Assembly: GCF_016808095.1 (NCBI RefSeq)
Contig: NC_068970.1
Span: 35,312,630 to 35,376,629 of the forward strand
Direction: 5' to 3'
Length of the DNA: 64,000 nucleotides
DNA from: Vigna angularis
Taxonomy: Eukaryota; Streptophyta; Magnoliopsida; Fabales; Fabaceae
Below are positions 49,697 to 61,521 of this stretch, piece by piece; position 1 is the stretch's first letter, and the number at the start of each line of letters is the position of its first letter. Made by a program: the position numbers and the translations under genes. The notes beneath the pieces are model-generated. The model was not told the DNA's origin. It ran no database searches and saw only the letters and a list, made by a program, of their open reading frames with translations.

Positions 49697-49920
49697 TTAT
49701 AAATATAATTAGTATTTTTCAAAGAATATTTACTCTCACATTCTATCATAAACATTGATACACTCAATTATAAAAATATTTGAATTTACTTGTTTAAACA
49801 ATAATCATTTATAAATATAATTAGTATTTTTCAAAGAATATTTACTCTCACATTCTATCATAAACATTGATACACTCAATTATAAAAATATTTGAATTTA
49901 CTTGTTTAAACAATAATCAT
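49697..49920. repeat. Perfect 112-bp tandem duplication
   Basis: Copy 1 (49697-49808) and copy 2 (49809-49920) appear identical base for base, both beginning TTATAAATATAATTAG and ending AACAATAATCAT. Perfect identity in non-coding DNA points to a recent event or an assembly duplication. Confidence 0.9.
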
Positions 49921-50129
49921 AAAAGGTTCATCAATTAGATCTACATTTCCAAAATGAAATTTAAACTCATTTATTTACATCATGATTGAATATCGAGTTT
50001 ATCATTGAAGTAAGACACACGGTTTAGATTAAGAAATAATTTAAAGTAAATATAAAACTAGATATTTAAAAAAATATATTAATAGATTGATTCAAAAAGA
50101 TTTTTAAATAGTTTACATATGTTACCAAT

Positions 50130-51090
50130 AAGAAACATTGATGCTTTGAACAGATTTTGATGATGATGCACTTGAAACCTTGAAGAATTATTTATATACA
50201 TTGTTAAAGCATTTTTATAGAAATCATTGTATTAGGCTTTTGCTTTCACTTGTACATCATAAGAAGACTTGTAAATTGTTTTTTAGTATAGCTATGTTGC
50301 GGCAATAATCAATTACCATGAGAGATAATCAATTATCATGTGTAAAACGAGAAAACACTTTAAATCGGCAATAATCGATTATCTCTCAAGATAATCGATT
50401 ATCACTGAAAGTTATGATTGTCCAGGGTCCGGCAATGATCGATTATCGATCATCACCATTTCAAAAACCTTATAACGATAAAAAATAATCGATTATCACA
50501 CTTTTGGTAATCAATTATCACTGATAGTAGGGAGATGTCTTTTCAGTTTCTGACTCAACTCGAACCTTGGGTTATAAGTAATGTTCTCCACAATTCTTAG
50601 AGAGTAGCTTTTCATTTAAGAGTATTAGAGCACCTAAGAGAAACTCTTTGTTTGTGAAAAGGGAGCTTGTGTTACTTGGTGTTTATAGGAGGAAGTGTTC
50701 GTTCTTAGTGTGTCTAAGTGGTGGAGTATACTTACAAAGTAGAGTCAAACTGTTCATCCTTTTGTGCGTCAAAAAGAGGTGTCTTTCATCTCTTATCTGT
50801 TAAGAGAGGTGATTTATAATCTCAATCCTTATTTCTCTATTGTAAATTGTTATTTATTTTAGTGGAAAGGTTAATCCCCTTTTTGGAGAGATTAATAACT
50901 GGACGTAGGGTCTTTTGATCCGAATCAGTATAAAATTACTTGTGTTATTTTTCTCCATCCTTCTTTACTTTATTTATCTACTTTTATTCAACGTAAGTTT
51001 TCATATTTATCAAAGAAACTTTTAGAAGCAATAATCTATTTAAGAGAAGCAACTTTCAACTGAATCAATTCTCTCTCCTCTTGGTTTTGT
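50130..51090 (+). mobile_element. Copia-like LTR fragment with AATCGATTAT repeats
   Basis: The region 50305-50525 contains at least seven ATAATCGATTATC/ATAATCAATTATC motifs. Near 50880-50930, GGAGAGATTAATAACTGGACG...CGAATCAGTATAAAATTAC matches the R-U5-type signature seen at 25.0 kb and 53.9 kb. It ends near AATCAATTCTCTCTCC. No coding internal domain is adjacent. Both ends are approximate. Confidence 0.5.
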
Positions 51091-51194
51091 CCGAACACGC
51101 TTTTAAACATTTCGCTGTGATATATCGGTTTCAACATTACATTCTCTTAATATTGTTTTGTGATCAGACATTTCCCTTTACAATCAAACTACAT

Positions 51195-53060
51195 CTACTA
51201 CAAAAAAAATTTATTTCTAGACAAAAGAAATCCATTGGTAAGCACTAAAATTCGTCAATAATGTTAATTTTCAAAGGATCATGACCCTCAATAATGTTAA
51301 ACGCCTTATCAGAAAAAGAATTACTGATAGATCATCACCTTCGATAATTAACATTAATCATCAATCATCATTAAAATCCATATAATTAAATATCATAGTT
51401 ATTGTGTCATTTAAGCAAAAGAAGAACCAAATAAGTCTTACCGTCTGTATAAATGTTTGTAAAACTACAACAAAAGGTCCTAATAATCATTATTATCATC
51501 TGAATCATATTTTTTTCTTTATGTTGTTGAGATTGTTGTTGGAGAGGTGATTGTTACAAGGGAGATGGTTGTACTGGGGTAGGCTAGATTGGAGGGAGTT
51601 GCTGCTAGGACAATGATGGGTGGATTGAGTTTGTCCTTGTTGAGGCAACAATGTCATCACCAGATTTTTTAGATTCTCAAATGTTTGAAGAAATGCATCA
51701 TAAACTTGGTCATGAGCTTGTAGTTGTTGTTTGAGGTGGACAACAATCTCGCCAGAAGTGCTGGATGCAAATAGTTAGTGCTTCAATATACCTCTTCCAG
51801 CATTTTAATTGACAATAAGTTGTCATGCCCCATATAGTCGTCCTTTCTTCTTTCCACCGATAATGTTTGATCGAGACCGTACCCGAATCAAATTAATATG
51901 AAATTAAGTGTAGTATAGACTAGCAAGTGACTCTTAGGTTGTCTCTCAAGGACCAAATATTGGTTTAGTCATTAGATCAAACACTTGGTGAGGGGGGAGG
52001 GTGTTTGTGAACAATTTTGTGAACTAAAATCAACGAAATTAAACACAAATGCAAATGCATATTTGAAACGGTGGATCACTAGCTTAATTACAATGCTTCC
52101 AATCATAGATTAACAATAATTACACATTACTCTAACTGCTAATCAAACACAAGTTAACCAACTAAGCGAAGACTAACCATGTTTTCATAAAAGCGAATTA
52201 AGCAAACACAATGCTAACATTCAATAAATTATGCACCACACAGTTTCATCAACTAAGCAAAGATTAAAACCAATTAGGCAACTAAGCATGTACTCAATTG
52301 CAAGTGCACAAACAAATTTAATATTAGCCAAATTGGAGAAGCAAAAACATAATTACGGTTTAGAAATCTCATGGAAACGATGCAATTTCACTATTGACCA
52401 ACCAAGAACACTTAAGCTATCATTAAAGCGAGATTAAAACAGAAAAACCGAAGTGAATTCATTAAAACCAATAACAGAATAAATGAAAACTCAATTCTAG
52501 AACGAAAATAGACTTAAAAAACGCAAACAAAAACGCAATTGAAAAATGCAATGGGAAACGAAATTCTGGACGAAATTGAAATGCACGAAATTGAAATTAA
52601 AATGCAAAATTTAACAGTAATCATAAACAAAATTGCAATTACAAATTAAAAACGAGATTCATTCATTAATGGAAAGGAAAAGAGAACAAAACCTAAACCC
52701 TCGAAACAGGGGGTGGAAAAATGTCCCAAGCTCCAAAAACCCAAGAGAAAATGTGAATTTAGGAGAAGAGAGAGACCCCTAAATCTGATTTTGGGTCTTT
52801 ATAACCCCAAAAGACATTTAAATCCTAATTTTGATCAAAAATGGGTCCAAAGTCATAAAGTTTGACCCAATTACATTATAAACGAATTCCAAACGAAATT
52901 AAATTATAATGTTGACGTGACCACACTCTTGTTGTCCCAATACATGATTCCAAAATGGTCTTGCAAATAATAATTGGAGTAAAACCCAAATAATTCAAAT
53001 TAATTAAAATAATAATTATTAGTCAAATTAAGTCCAAATAGTGAAAATGAGACAATAGGA
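51195..53060. other. Repeat-derived sequence, no gene
   Basis: The stretch at 51195 starts CTACTACAAAAAAAATTTAT and contains CCTTCGATAATTAAC-like phrases, resembling a TIR-element terminus. 51780-52900 resembles non-coding LTR-retrotransposon sequence (for example CTAGCAAGTGACTCTTAGGT near 51920) but no protein domain could be read. The open frame 52231-52437 is not credible. Confidence 0.4.
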
Positions 53061-53069
53061 CAGAAAATA

Positions 53070-54110
53070 TAAAGATGTGAAGATATCTCATCATTTATTG
53101 AGCAATGAATTCTCTTTAAGCTATTAAGGAAAAGGAGAAAGAGAAGAGCAAAATAAAAGAAGAATAATCTTAAGCTTCATAAAAATATCCACTTGAAGAA
53201 AGAGTAAAAGATTGAAAAACAAGAGAGTCTCTCAAGCTTCATTGTAATATTTGCTTGTGTCTGACACAAGAGAGAAAGAGAGAAAGAGAAAAGTAAAGCA
53301 TCTCCCTTGTACCTCATTGTATTGTATGCTTACTTTTATAAGGAGAGAAAAAGATAGATGAGAGAAACACCTGAGAGTGTTTAGACTGCTTTGTATTGTA
53401 TTCAAATCCTCTCATAGAGAGTTATAGTTTGAACAACTTGTAAGCAATCTATGATTACAATTTTGAAGAGAATCAAAACACTTACAACTTAACTTTGACA
53501 AGTTAAGAAAATCTAGGCGAGATCATCTAGTACTAGGAGTAGTGCGAATACTCAACTCATCTAGGATAACTGAAGGTTATTCGTTGATCAGTGATACCAT
53601 GAGTGGTGAATAATACTGCATAACCAGGAGTGGGTGAAACTCAAGGAAATCTTGACAGGTAGTTGAGTATCAAAAGTGGTGCGAATAATCAACTAATCTA
53701 GGGTAACTGAGGTTATTTGTTGATCAGGGATACCAGGAGTGGTGAATAATACTACACAACCAGAAGGCAGGGAAACATACCAGATGTGGTGAATAATACT
53801 ATGCAATCAGGAGTGAGTTAAATTCAATTGTACTTCATTGAATATCTATTGGAACCCTCTAAGTTTATTTAGAGGAGAATTAGATGTAGCCCTAACAGGT
53901 GAACCAGTATAAAATATCTTGTGTGTTTTTATCTATAGATAGATGATGTAGTTTGTCAAACTCTCCCAAGCTCACTCTTATACAACGTGCGTAAAGTTGG
54001 TTAAGTAAACGATCTCAGTAGGATAGCGTTTACTAACCGAACGTAAGTATCATACAAGTATTATGTACATCATGATAAGATCGTAAATTATGAAAAAGTT
54101 TGGAAACACT
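53070..54110 (+). mobile_element. Copia-like LTR fragment with internal duplication
   Basis: GGAGAATTAGATGTAGCCCT...GTGAACCAGTATAAAATATC near 53870-53920 is the same R-U5-type signature as at 25.0 and 50.9 kb. It is followed near 54110 by AAACCCCCTTCTAGTG, a common junction sequence just inside such elements. A stretch at 53527-53830 is an imperfect tandem duplication, with TCATCTAGGATAACTGAAGG, GATACCATGAGTGGTGAATA and ATAACCAGGAGTG-like phrases recurring. No internal coding domain remains. Confidence 0.55.
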
Positions 54111-54433
54111 ATTAAACCCCCTTCTAGTGTTTCTTCGCACCTTCAATATTGACTAAAAATTAGTGTTAATGTATGTGTGCTGGTATGGTGTATATATGAT
54201 GTGAGGTAAAGTAATAGTAAGAGACATAAATAAAGGAAACTTTAAATATATGAAACATAAAATTTAAGTAGAGTTGAACATCTTTATTGTTTCCATTCAT
54301 AAATTGTCCAATAAGTTTTAGTTTATAATTCCAAATACAAGATTACAAAGAAACTAAGAACAAAAGTTGAATAGAAAAGACAACAATTTGAAAAAGAAAA
54401 TGGACAGGAGTCTTTAGGAGATGAAAGAAATAA

Positions 54434-55930
54434 GGTTAAACCACTTACGCAGTTCCTACTTAAGTGGGTTTTTCCCAGTTAGATCCCTATATTATTGTTT
54501 TTCCCAATTTAGTCCTTAAAAGTGAAAAATTGACTCAATTAAGTCCCTACCGTTAAATTGGCTTAACGAGGTTAAGTTTTTTATGACCTGGCACGTTGAC
54601 ATGGTAATTTTTTTATATGTGGCATTCACATAGCTTTATAAATGGAATTTGATAATATTTAATATTTTAAAAATAAGGTTTGTTGATGGATTTTTCAACC
54701 ACAGTCAACAATCATGGCCACCATCGTCAACATCACGGGCAGACCTTCTTCAACCACAATCTATAATCAGTACTTACATTATCCCAACACAACATCGGAC
54801 CACCTAAACCAGAATATCAAACATGATCTCCTTCCACCACCATCATGTTCTCCCTCACGGCCCAACCTACAAAACCACCCACAAGCAGCAAATACCCCCA
54901 AATTCAAAAAAAACCAATCGCAGATCCCTAACCTATAGAGAAGCTCAGATCAACAACCCCAAACATAAGATCAAAACCCAAAAACATTACAATCCCAAAG
55001 GTTTTGTTCTTCACGGCTCATTCCCAACATCGACGCGTCGCCGTCGTTTCCTTCCGCCATCGCGATGTCGTTCGCACTCCGGCACGGTCAAAACTGAACC
55101 TGTGTCCACCATCGCGACTCCCACTGCCCGGGTATGCCCATGCTCAGATGATCGTTGCGCCACCGCTATAGCCCCTCACTATGCCGCGAGGAAGGGGTTT
55201 GCGCCCTAGCCATTGGAAAACTTATGTCCTACCTGCAAAACCCCCCACTAGATCCGCGAATGAGAAGAAAAGAAGAAAGTTGTCCCTCCTTAGGAGGTTG
55301 TCGAGAACGAGAAAAGAGAGAAAAATGAAGAAGAAGATAGTGCCCCTTGGGCGACGAAGGCCTTGCGATTTCACCTCTAGCCTCCATCGAAGGCGAGAAC
55401 ACCGTCTGAATTGTGCCTCCGTAGTGTCGTTGCTTTGCGCCACCACTAGGACGTTGCTTTTGTTCTTAAAAGAGAAATTTCCCAATTTGGAATTAATTAG
55501 GGTTTAGTCAGATTTAATTTCTCTGACTTAGGAATTTATAACCAAACTAAAAGAATTTGATTAAATTTTAGGTAAATCTGATAAAAAAAATAATTAGAAC
55601 CTGGCATTTAATATAAAATGCAAATAAATGCAAATAAAAGTTAATTCTTAATCACATTATACATTTCAAAAATGCCTATTTTTAAAATGTTAAATATTAT
55701 CAAATTTCATGTATAGAACTATGTGAATGCCACGTATAAAAAAATTACCACGTACAAAAAAATTACCACGTCAATGTGTTAGGTTATAAAAAACTTAATC
55801 TCGTTAAACCAATTTAACAACAGTGATCCAATTGAGTCAATTTTTCACTTTTAAGGACTAAATTGGGAAAAAGAATAACACAGGGATCTAAGTAGGAAAA
55901 ACTCACATAAATAAGGACGATGGTTTAACC
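54434..55930. mobile_element. Non-autonomous MULE, 1497 bp, perfect 9-bp TSD
   Basis: The ends GGTTAAACCACTTACG and (inverted) GATGGTTTAACC head terminal inverted repeats of about 250 bp. Inner parts match as well, for example TTTTTCCCAATTTAGTCCTT against its complement near 55850. Flanks are identical: AAGAAATAA at 54425-54433 and 55931-55939. The interior 54710-55480 is GC-rich with overlapping open frames (for example 54823-55209 and 55181-55507) and may be captured host sequence. No transposase is present. Confidence 0.9.
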
Positions 55931-56029
55931 AAGAAATAATGTGTCACTTAAAAAGTCTTCTTCCTCTGGAATAAGTACTATTTGATAAATTGTCACTTGA
56001 CTACTACAATCAAGATAAAATTCTTAAAG

Positions 56030-56180
56030 AAGAACATGATATTTTAACAACTTTTTGATAAAAGACAATGTGTCACTATTTTAATAGTTTGTATATTTGA
56101 AACAAACCAATCATACGCTACCACATAGGTTGTTGTTAAAAAGTTGTCAAAAAAAGTTGTCAAGGTGACATTTTCCCTTA
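56030..56180. repeat. Short MITE-like copy of the adjacent MULE family
   Basis: ATTTTAACAACTTTTTGATA on the left and AAAAAGTTGTCAAAAAAAG with GACATTTTCCC on the right form a degenerate inversion of about 150 bp. TTAAAGAA occurs at both edges (56024 area and 56178-56185). It resembles the ends of the 56190-57956 element, which abuts it. Confidence 0.4.
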
Positions 56181-56189
56181 AAGAAATAT

Positions 56190-57956
56190 GGATCCCGATA
56201 TGTTAACAACGAATTGTTAACACCATTTTGACAATAGACATGTGTGAAAATGCTATTGGGTCATTTAAAATAATATTGTTTTGAAAAAGCTAGCGTGGAA
56301 GGATGCTGGAAATTGGTTTCCAAAAATACCCCTGTCACTTTCGTTTTCATCCTCTCTCTACTCTACACTTTCATTTTCATTTTGTGTGTGCTCTCTCTCA
56401 GAGCGTATGGTTCCTATCCTTTCTCTCTCATGAAGCAAGCATAAAAGGTCATCTTCTTTGGCGAGACAATCCAATGAGACTTTGCTAAAGCAATGGAAAA
56501 CTCTGGCAAGAAGTTATTTCCTTTCCCCTTTGCATTGTCAATTTCTCCTTTCCCATGTCCCCTTTCCCCTTTTCACTTACTCCCTTTTGATTTACCCTTT
56601 AGCATTTTCAATGTACCCATTTTCATTTTACCCTTTGGTCATTGATTTATTTTTCATGCAGTTGAATGTGCGTCATTCTTTCAAAACGAAGTATGTTGGT
56701 GATTTGAATGGAAGATTGACCCTGCACCAGAGGAAGTTAATTGCAAAAGACACATTCAGTTGGTTTTTACAATTGTGACAATGTTAAGCTAGATAGAAAT
56801 TTGTTGAATGAGTTATTAGTTAGATAGGTAGACTCTAGTGGTGCGTTTTTTTTTCTAGAGAAAAATTTGTAGAGTTCAAGGAAATGGATGTGCGCTTAAT
56901 AAAGATAATTGTATTATTTTTTAAGATGACTGTATTATTTTTTATGATTAATGTATAATGGTATCATTGTAATGAACATGGTCAGGTTAATAGTAATGGA
57001 ATACAATGAACCTATGGTCATCATTGAATGTTAAAATATTTTACCATCATTGCACTTAAAAAATAACCATTCACATTCAACTTACTCACTCATCTAAAAA
57101 AATGGAAAAAAATGAGCAAAAACATAGCAAAACCCTTCATGGGGAGGAAAGACCCAATGTTGGTGTGATGATCATGTTAGCTAAGTCTTGAACCCAGCTG
57201 TGAGAACATTACTCCCCAAAGGGAATTTGAGTGAGATAACATGTTGTCAACTTTGACCTTTGCTAACTATTTTAAACATAACTTTTCCCACAAACCTCCA
57301 AATGACGTTATTCTTTTTTTATTAGAAAATAGACTCAAAAACTCTTTGCAATGACTACTAATTTGTGATTTTTGGGCATCTTAGTAGGTGTAGTTAATTC
57401 CTTAAAGTTAACATTTTATACATTAATGTCACCTCTGACCTATGCTGGTTGTTTTGTTCATAACTTTCTTCACCGAACTCGAAATGAGTTGATTCTTGTT
57501 TTTTTGAAATAACGCCAACCACAATGCGATGGAGCGAGAGTGAAATGGAGACCGAACTCCAATCAATGGAGCGAGAGGGACGTCCAAAGAGAGAAATGTG
57601 CTGACAATGGTGAAGATACAACGACGTGCAAAGAGAGAAAAATTCAACTCAAATGATGGACCGAGAGCGTCGTTCAATGATCGAGAAAGAGTGACGAGCA
57701 AAAACATAAAGGAAGAAGACGAGAGAGAATGACGATGAACACCATTCAATGGTCGAGAGAGAGTGATGAGCAAAGCCAAAAAGGAAGAAGAAAGAAATCT
57801 GAAATGAAAGGGACATTCTTAATTTTCTTTCCAAATATGTTCTCCTCACCAAAAAACAACTTTTTTCAAACCTTTTAAAAATCAACCAATGAAATTGGAA
57901 CACGTGTAGTTGTTAAATAGTTGACAAAATTTTGATGTCAAAAAGAAACATTTTCC
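56190..57956. mobile_element. Non-autonomous MULE-like element, 1767 bp, perfect 9-bp TSD
   Basis: Flanked by AAGAAATAT at 56181-56189 and 57957-57965. The terminal inverted repeats are strongly diverged. The left end (GTTAACA, TTTTGACAATAGACATGTGT, ATTGGGT) aligns with the complement of the right end (TTTAACAACTACACGTGT, ATTGGTT). The interior has no transposase. Open frames at 56303-56778 and the minus-strand frames at 57394-57903 show no recognisable domain and appear to come from repetitive GAGCGAGAG-type sequence. Confidence 0.65.
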
Positions 57957-58358
57957 AAGAAATATAGTCACTTTCGTAAGAGCTAATTGACAACAGTATA
58001 CAAAATTATTTTAGGATGAGTTTTTTTATCATAAACTCTTCATTTTAATAACATTTGGTTTACAATAATCTAACTTATTACTCTTAGAACAATATAAAAT
58101 TATTATATTTCGTAACGGCCTTATTGAACAAATCTCGCAAACCACACAAAAGAATATTATTTACTTTAAGTACCCTCTCCAATAGAACAATACATCACTT
58201 AAAATAACCATGTACAACACATTTAAAATTAGGAGAAATAATTAAATTAGATTTAGAGAGAAAACATTTATTATATCTCTTGAAAAATGATGTGTCATTA
58301 TCCATTAATAAAATAAGAGCAATATTTATATTATTGGAGTGTGAGCATTTTGCAGTTG

Positions 58359-60221
58359 ATGCAGCAAAGCAAGATGAAGTGTTTGAAAAGGATCGCAAAG
58401 CACCCTACGATTTCACTGCTAATTTCATGTACCACATTGAAAGAGGTGAAGCAAATACATGGTCAGTTGGTGGTTAAGGGTACCCTCAACAAACCCCATT
58501 TCCATGGCCAATTTGTTGCCACCATAGCCCTTCATAACACAACCAATCTTCTTCAATATGCCAACAAGATTCTCCATTCCCAACAAACCCACCCCACACT
58601 CTTCACTCTCAACTCCATGATCAGAGCCTACTCTAAAAGCTCCACTCCCTCCAAAAGCTTCCACTTTTACACCTACATTCTTCACTCTAATACCCTCTCT
58701 CCTGACAACTACACCTTCACCTTCCTCGTCCGCACGTGTGCCCAACTCCACCTGCACGTCACTGGTTTGTGCGTTCATGCTGCAGTCATAAAGCACGGCT
58801 TTGAGCACGACCCACATGTGCAAACCGGCTTAGTTTTCATGTATGCTGAACTGGGTTGTCTCAGTTCGTGTTACGGTGTGTTTGAAGGGGTTTCTGAACC
58901 GGACTTGGTTTCTCAAACCGCCATGTTGCATGCTTGTGCCAAGTGTGGTGACGTAGACTTTGCGAGAAAGTTGTTTGATGAAATGCCTGAGAGAGATTAT
59001 GTTGCGTGGAACGCGATGATTGCGGGGTATGCGCAGAGTGGAAGGCCCATAGAAGCGTTGGATATGTTTCGTTTGATGCAATTGGAGGGTGTGAAACTTA
59101 ATGAGGTGTCTACGGTTTTGGTTTTGTTTGCGTGTACCCAACTGGGTGCATTGGATCAGGGGAGATGGGTGCATGCATATGTGGAGAGGTATAAGGTTGG
59201 GATGACAGTGACACTGGGAACTGCACTACTTGACATGTATGCAAAATGTGGGAACATTGATAAGGCAATGGAGGTTTTTTGGGGAATGAAGGAGAGGAAT
59301 GTTTACACTTGGAGTAGTGCAATAGGTGGGTTGGCCATGAATGGTCTTGGTGAGGAGAGTTTAGATCTTTTTTATACTATGAAACGAGAGGGAGTTCAGC
59401 CGAATGGAGTCACCTTTATTTCTGTCCTGAAAGGATGCAGTGTGGTTGGGTTGGTGGAGGAAGGTCGAAAGCATTTTGACGCAATGAGGAGTGTTTATGG
59501 AATTGACCCCCAGCTTGAACATTATGGCCTGATGGTTGATATCTATGGTAGAGCAGGGCGTGTGGAGGAAGCTTTGAACTTCATCAATTGCATGCCTATG
59601 AAGCCTCATGTTGGTGCATGGAGTGCTTTGCTTCATGCTTGTAGAGTGTGTAAAAATAAGGAACTTGGTGAGGTTGCACTGAAAAAGATAGTGGAACTAG
59701 AAGACAAAAACGATAGTGCTTATGTCCTTTTGTCAAATATATATGCTGAGTATAAGAATTGGGAAAAGGTGAGTAGTTTGAGGCAGACCATGAAGGCTAA
59801 GGGTGTGAGAAAGCTCCCTGGTTGTAGTGTCATAGAAGCTGATGGTGAAGTTCATGAGTTCATTGTTGGGGACAACTCTCACCCAAGATATGGTGAGATT
59901 GAATTGAAGCTGGAAGAAATCTCTAGGTGTTTAAGGGTAGCAGGGTATGTGGCTGACACTAACCCTGTGCTTTTTGATATAGAAGAAGAGGAGAAGGAGG
60001 ATGCTTTGAGTAAACATAGTGAGAAGATAGCCATTGCTTTTGGGTTAATTAGTTTGAAGGGTGTTCCCATTAGGGTTGTTATGAACCTGAGGATTTGCTG
60101 GGATTGCCATAATGTAGCAAAGATGATATCCAAAATTTTTAACAGGGAAATTATTGTCAGGGACAGAAACAGGTTTCATCATTTTAAGCAAGGCGAATGC
60201 TCTTGTAAAGATTATTGGTAA
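58359..60221 (+). CDS. PLS-DYW pentatricopeptide repeat protein (At5g40405-like)
   Basis: Organellar RNA-editing-type PPR protein, 620 aa, intronless. ATG at 58359 is the first in frame. P, L and S repeats fill the protein: LFTLNSMIRAYSKSSTPSKS, then MLHACAKCGDVDFARKLFDE, VAWNAMIAGYAQSGRPIEAL, LLDMYAKCGNIDKAMEVFWG and YTWSSAIGGLAMNGLGEESL. E/E+ domains follow, with the PG box GCSVIEADGEVHEF. The C-terminal DYW deaminase is complete. Its zinc and catalytic residues are H553 and E555 of HSE, and C580 and C583 of CWDC. The terminal HHF...CSCKDYW provides H607/H608, C614 and C616. DYW domains perform C-to-U editing in plastids or mitochondria. Sequence order and wording match what I recall of Arabidopsis At5g40405; orthology is inferred. 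Target transcript and targeting signal are unknown. Confidence 0.95.
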   Translation: MQQSKMKCLKRIAKHPTISLLISCTTLKEVKQIHGQLVVKGTLNKPHFHGQFVATIALHNTTNLLQYANKILHSQQTHPTLFTLNSMIRAYSKSSTPSKSFHFYTYILHSNTLSPDNYTFTFLVRTCAQLHLHVTGLCVHAAVIKHGFEHDPHVQTGLVFMYAELGCLSSCYGVFEGVSEPDLVSQTAMLHACAKCGDVDFARKLFDEMPERDYVAWNAMIAGYAQSGRPIEALDMFRLMQLEGVKLNEVSTVLVLFACTQLGALDQGRWVHAYVERYKVGMTVTLGTALLDMYAKCGNIDKAMEVFWGMKERNVYTWSSAIGGLAMNGLGEESLDLFYTMKREGVQPNGVTFISVLKGCSVVGLVEEGRKHFDAMRSVYGIDPQLEHYGLMVDIYGRAGRVEEALNFINCMPMKPHVGAWSALLHACRVCKNKELGEVALKKIVELEDKNDSAYVLLSNIYAEYKNWEKVSSLRQTMKAKGVRKLPGCSVIEADGEVHEFIVGDNSHPRYGEIELKLEEISRCLRVAGYVADTNPVLFDIEEEEKEDALSKHSEKIAIAFGLISLKGVPIRVVMNLRICWDCHNVAKMISKIFNREIIVRDRNRFHHFKQGECSCKDYW

Positions 60222-60239
60222 ACGAATCAGCATTAACAA

Positions 60240-61516
60240 TGATTTTGTTTTCTTCAAACATGTTACTTCTTTTTAGTGTGTGTAAAGAATGTTCAATTGC
60301 ATTCGCTATCTTCTACAATTTTCACGCGAGAGGATATTTATATCACAGCTTTAGTTAGGGAAAATAACTCATGCTTTTGCTGGTAAAAAGGGAAAGAAAA
60401 TAAATAAAATAAAGTTAATTTTTTTAAATAGGGAAGAAATTAAAAATATAGTGGCAATTTAAAATTTTCAAAAATTAAAACACAAATGAACTTTGGCACG
60501 TATTATATTTGAAAGGATACACTGCCAAAAAGTATATTTAAAAAGGCCCCAATTGGTCTCTTAAAAATCAACCAAAGGCAGCTTTTTTTCTACACTCCAT
60601 CACATTTCTTCGGGCACCCATTCTGGATTTTATTTTCCAGAATACATTAAATCAATTCCGGAAAACTTTTTCCAAAAGACACTCATCACAATCCTATTCT
60701 GGATAAAAATTTCCCCAAGTTTTGATGGGGTGTAAGAAGAAATTTGATGGGACGTAAGAAGAAGCTGGGTCCGCCAAACCCAACTTGTTCAAGACTTGTA
60801 ACTGCACTCCCATCTACATTTAGTTCACTTTGGGTCTTTGCAAAGTGTCTATCAGTCTTAAAATATGGCTAGTTTGAAACGATTTTTATTTTTCATTTTC
60901 AAAATATTATTTTAACTCGGATTTTAAATTTTGTTTTGAAAAACAAATTATGAAAATCAACAAAAAAAAATATTCGATTCCATATTTTCTTTCCAAAAGA
61001 GTTATATAGAGTAACATGATATTGAGTGATAATTTTTTATGATTAAAATAATATATTTAAATTAAACTTATTTTTAATATATAACTTGATGCTGAATTAT
61101 TAGAATGTGTTCTTCATGCATCACAAGATATAGTGCGACAAGTTTTTCTTCCTCCACACACATATTGTGAATGATAAAACTATGAAATTTAGTTACCAAT
61201 AATACTAACTATGTATGTGTTTTAAAAAAGAAAGTATTAGAAATTATGGATTCAACACGGTTTATATATGAGATATTAACATATATTAAATGTTTACATT
61301 ACAAAATTAAAAAATGTACTTTATTTATTATGACAATACCATCAACTTCAAACCAAAAGTACAAAGAAAAAAATTGCTACTATTTTTCTTGGATTTAGAG
61401 CTCAAAATTTGGATGTATAAAACAAGTAACCAAAAGTAAAACGGATATAGAATATTTTTTTATTAAAGTTAATTTTATTTGATAAACATGTAAATTTTTT
61501 CATTTATAACATTTAA
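60240..61516. other. Intergenic, no gene recognised
   Basis: Includes the probable 3'UTR of the PPR gene. Around 60540-60800 lies a repeat-like block with TTCTGGATTTTATTTTCCAG and similar imperfect inversions; the rest is AT-rich. Confidence 0.5.
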
Positions 61517-61521
61517 GAACG

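Noticed and set aside
55181..55507. Basic 108-codon frame as a host gene
   Set aside because: It lies wholly inside the MULE, overlaps frames on both strands, and has no domain; at most a captured fragment.
57394..57903. Overlapping minus-strand frames as a Ser/Leu-rich protein
   Set aside because: They derive from repetitive GAGCGAGAG-type purine-rich sequence inside a MULE-like element.
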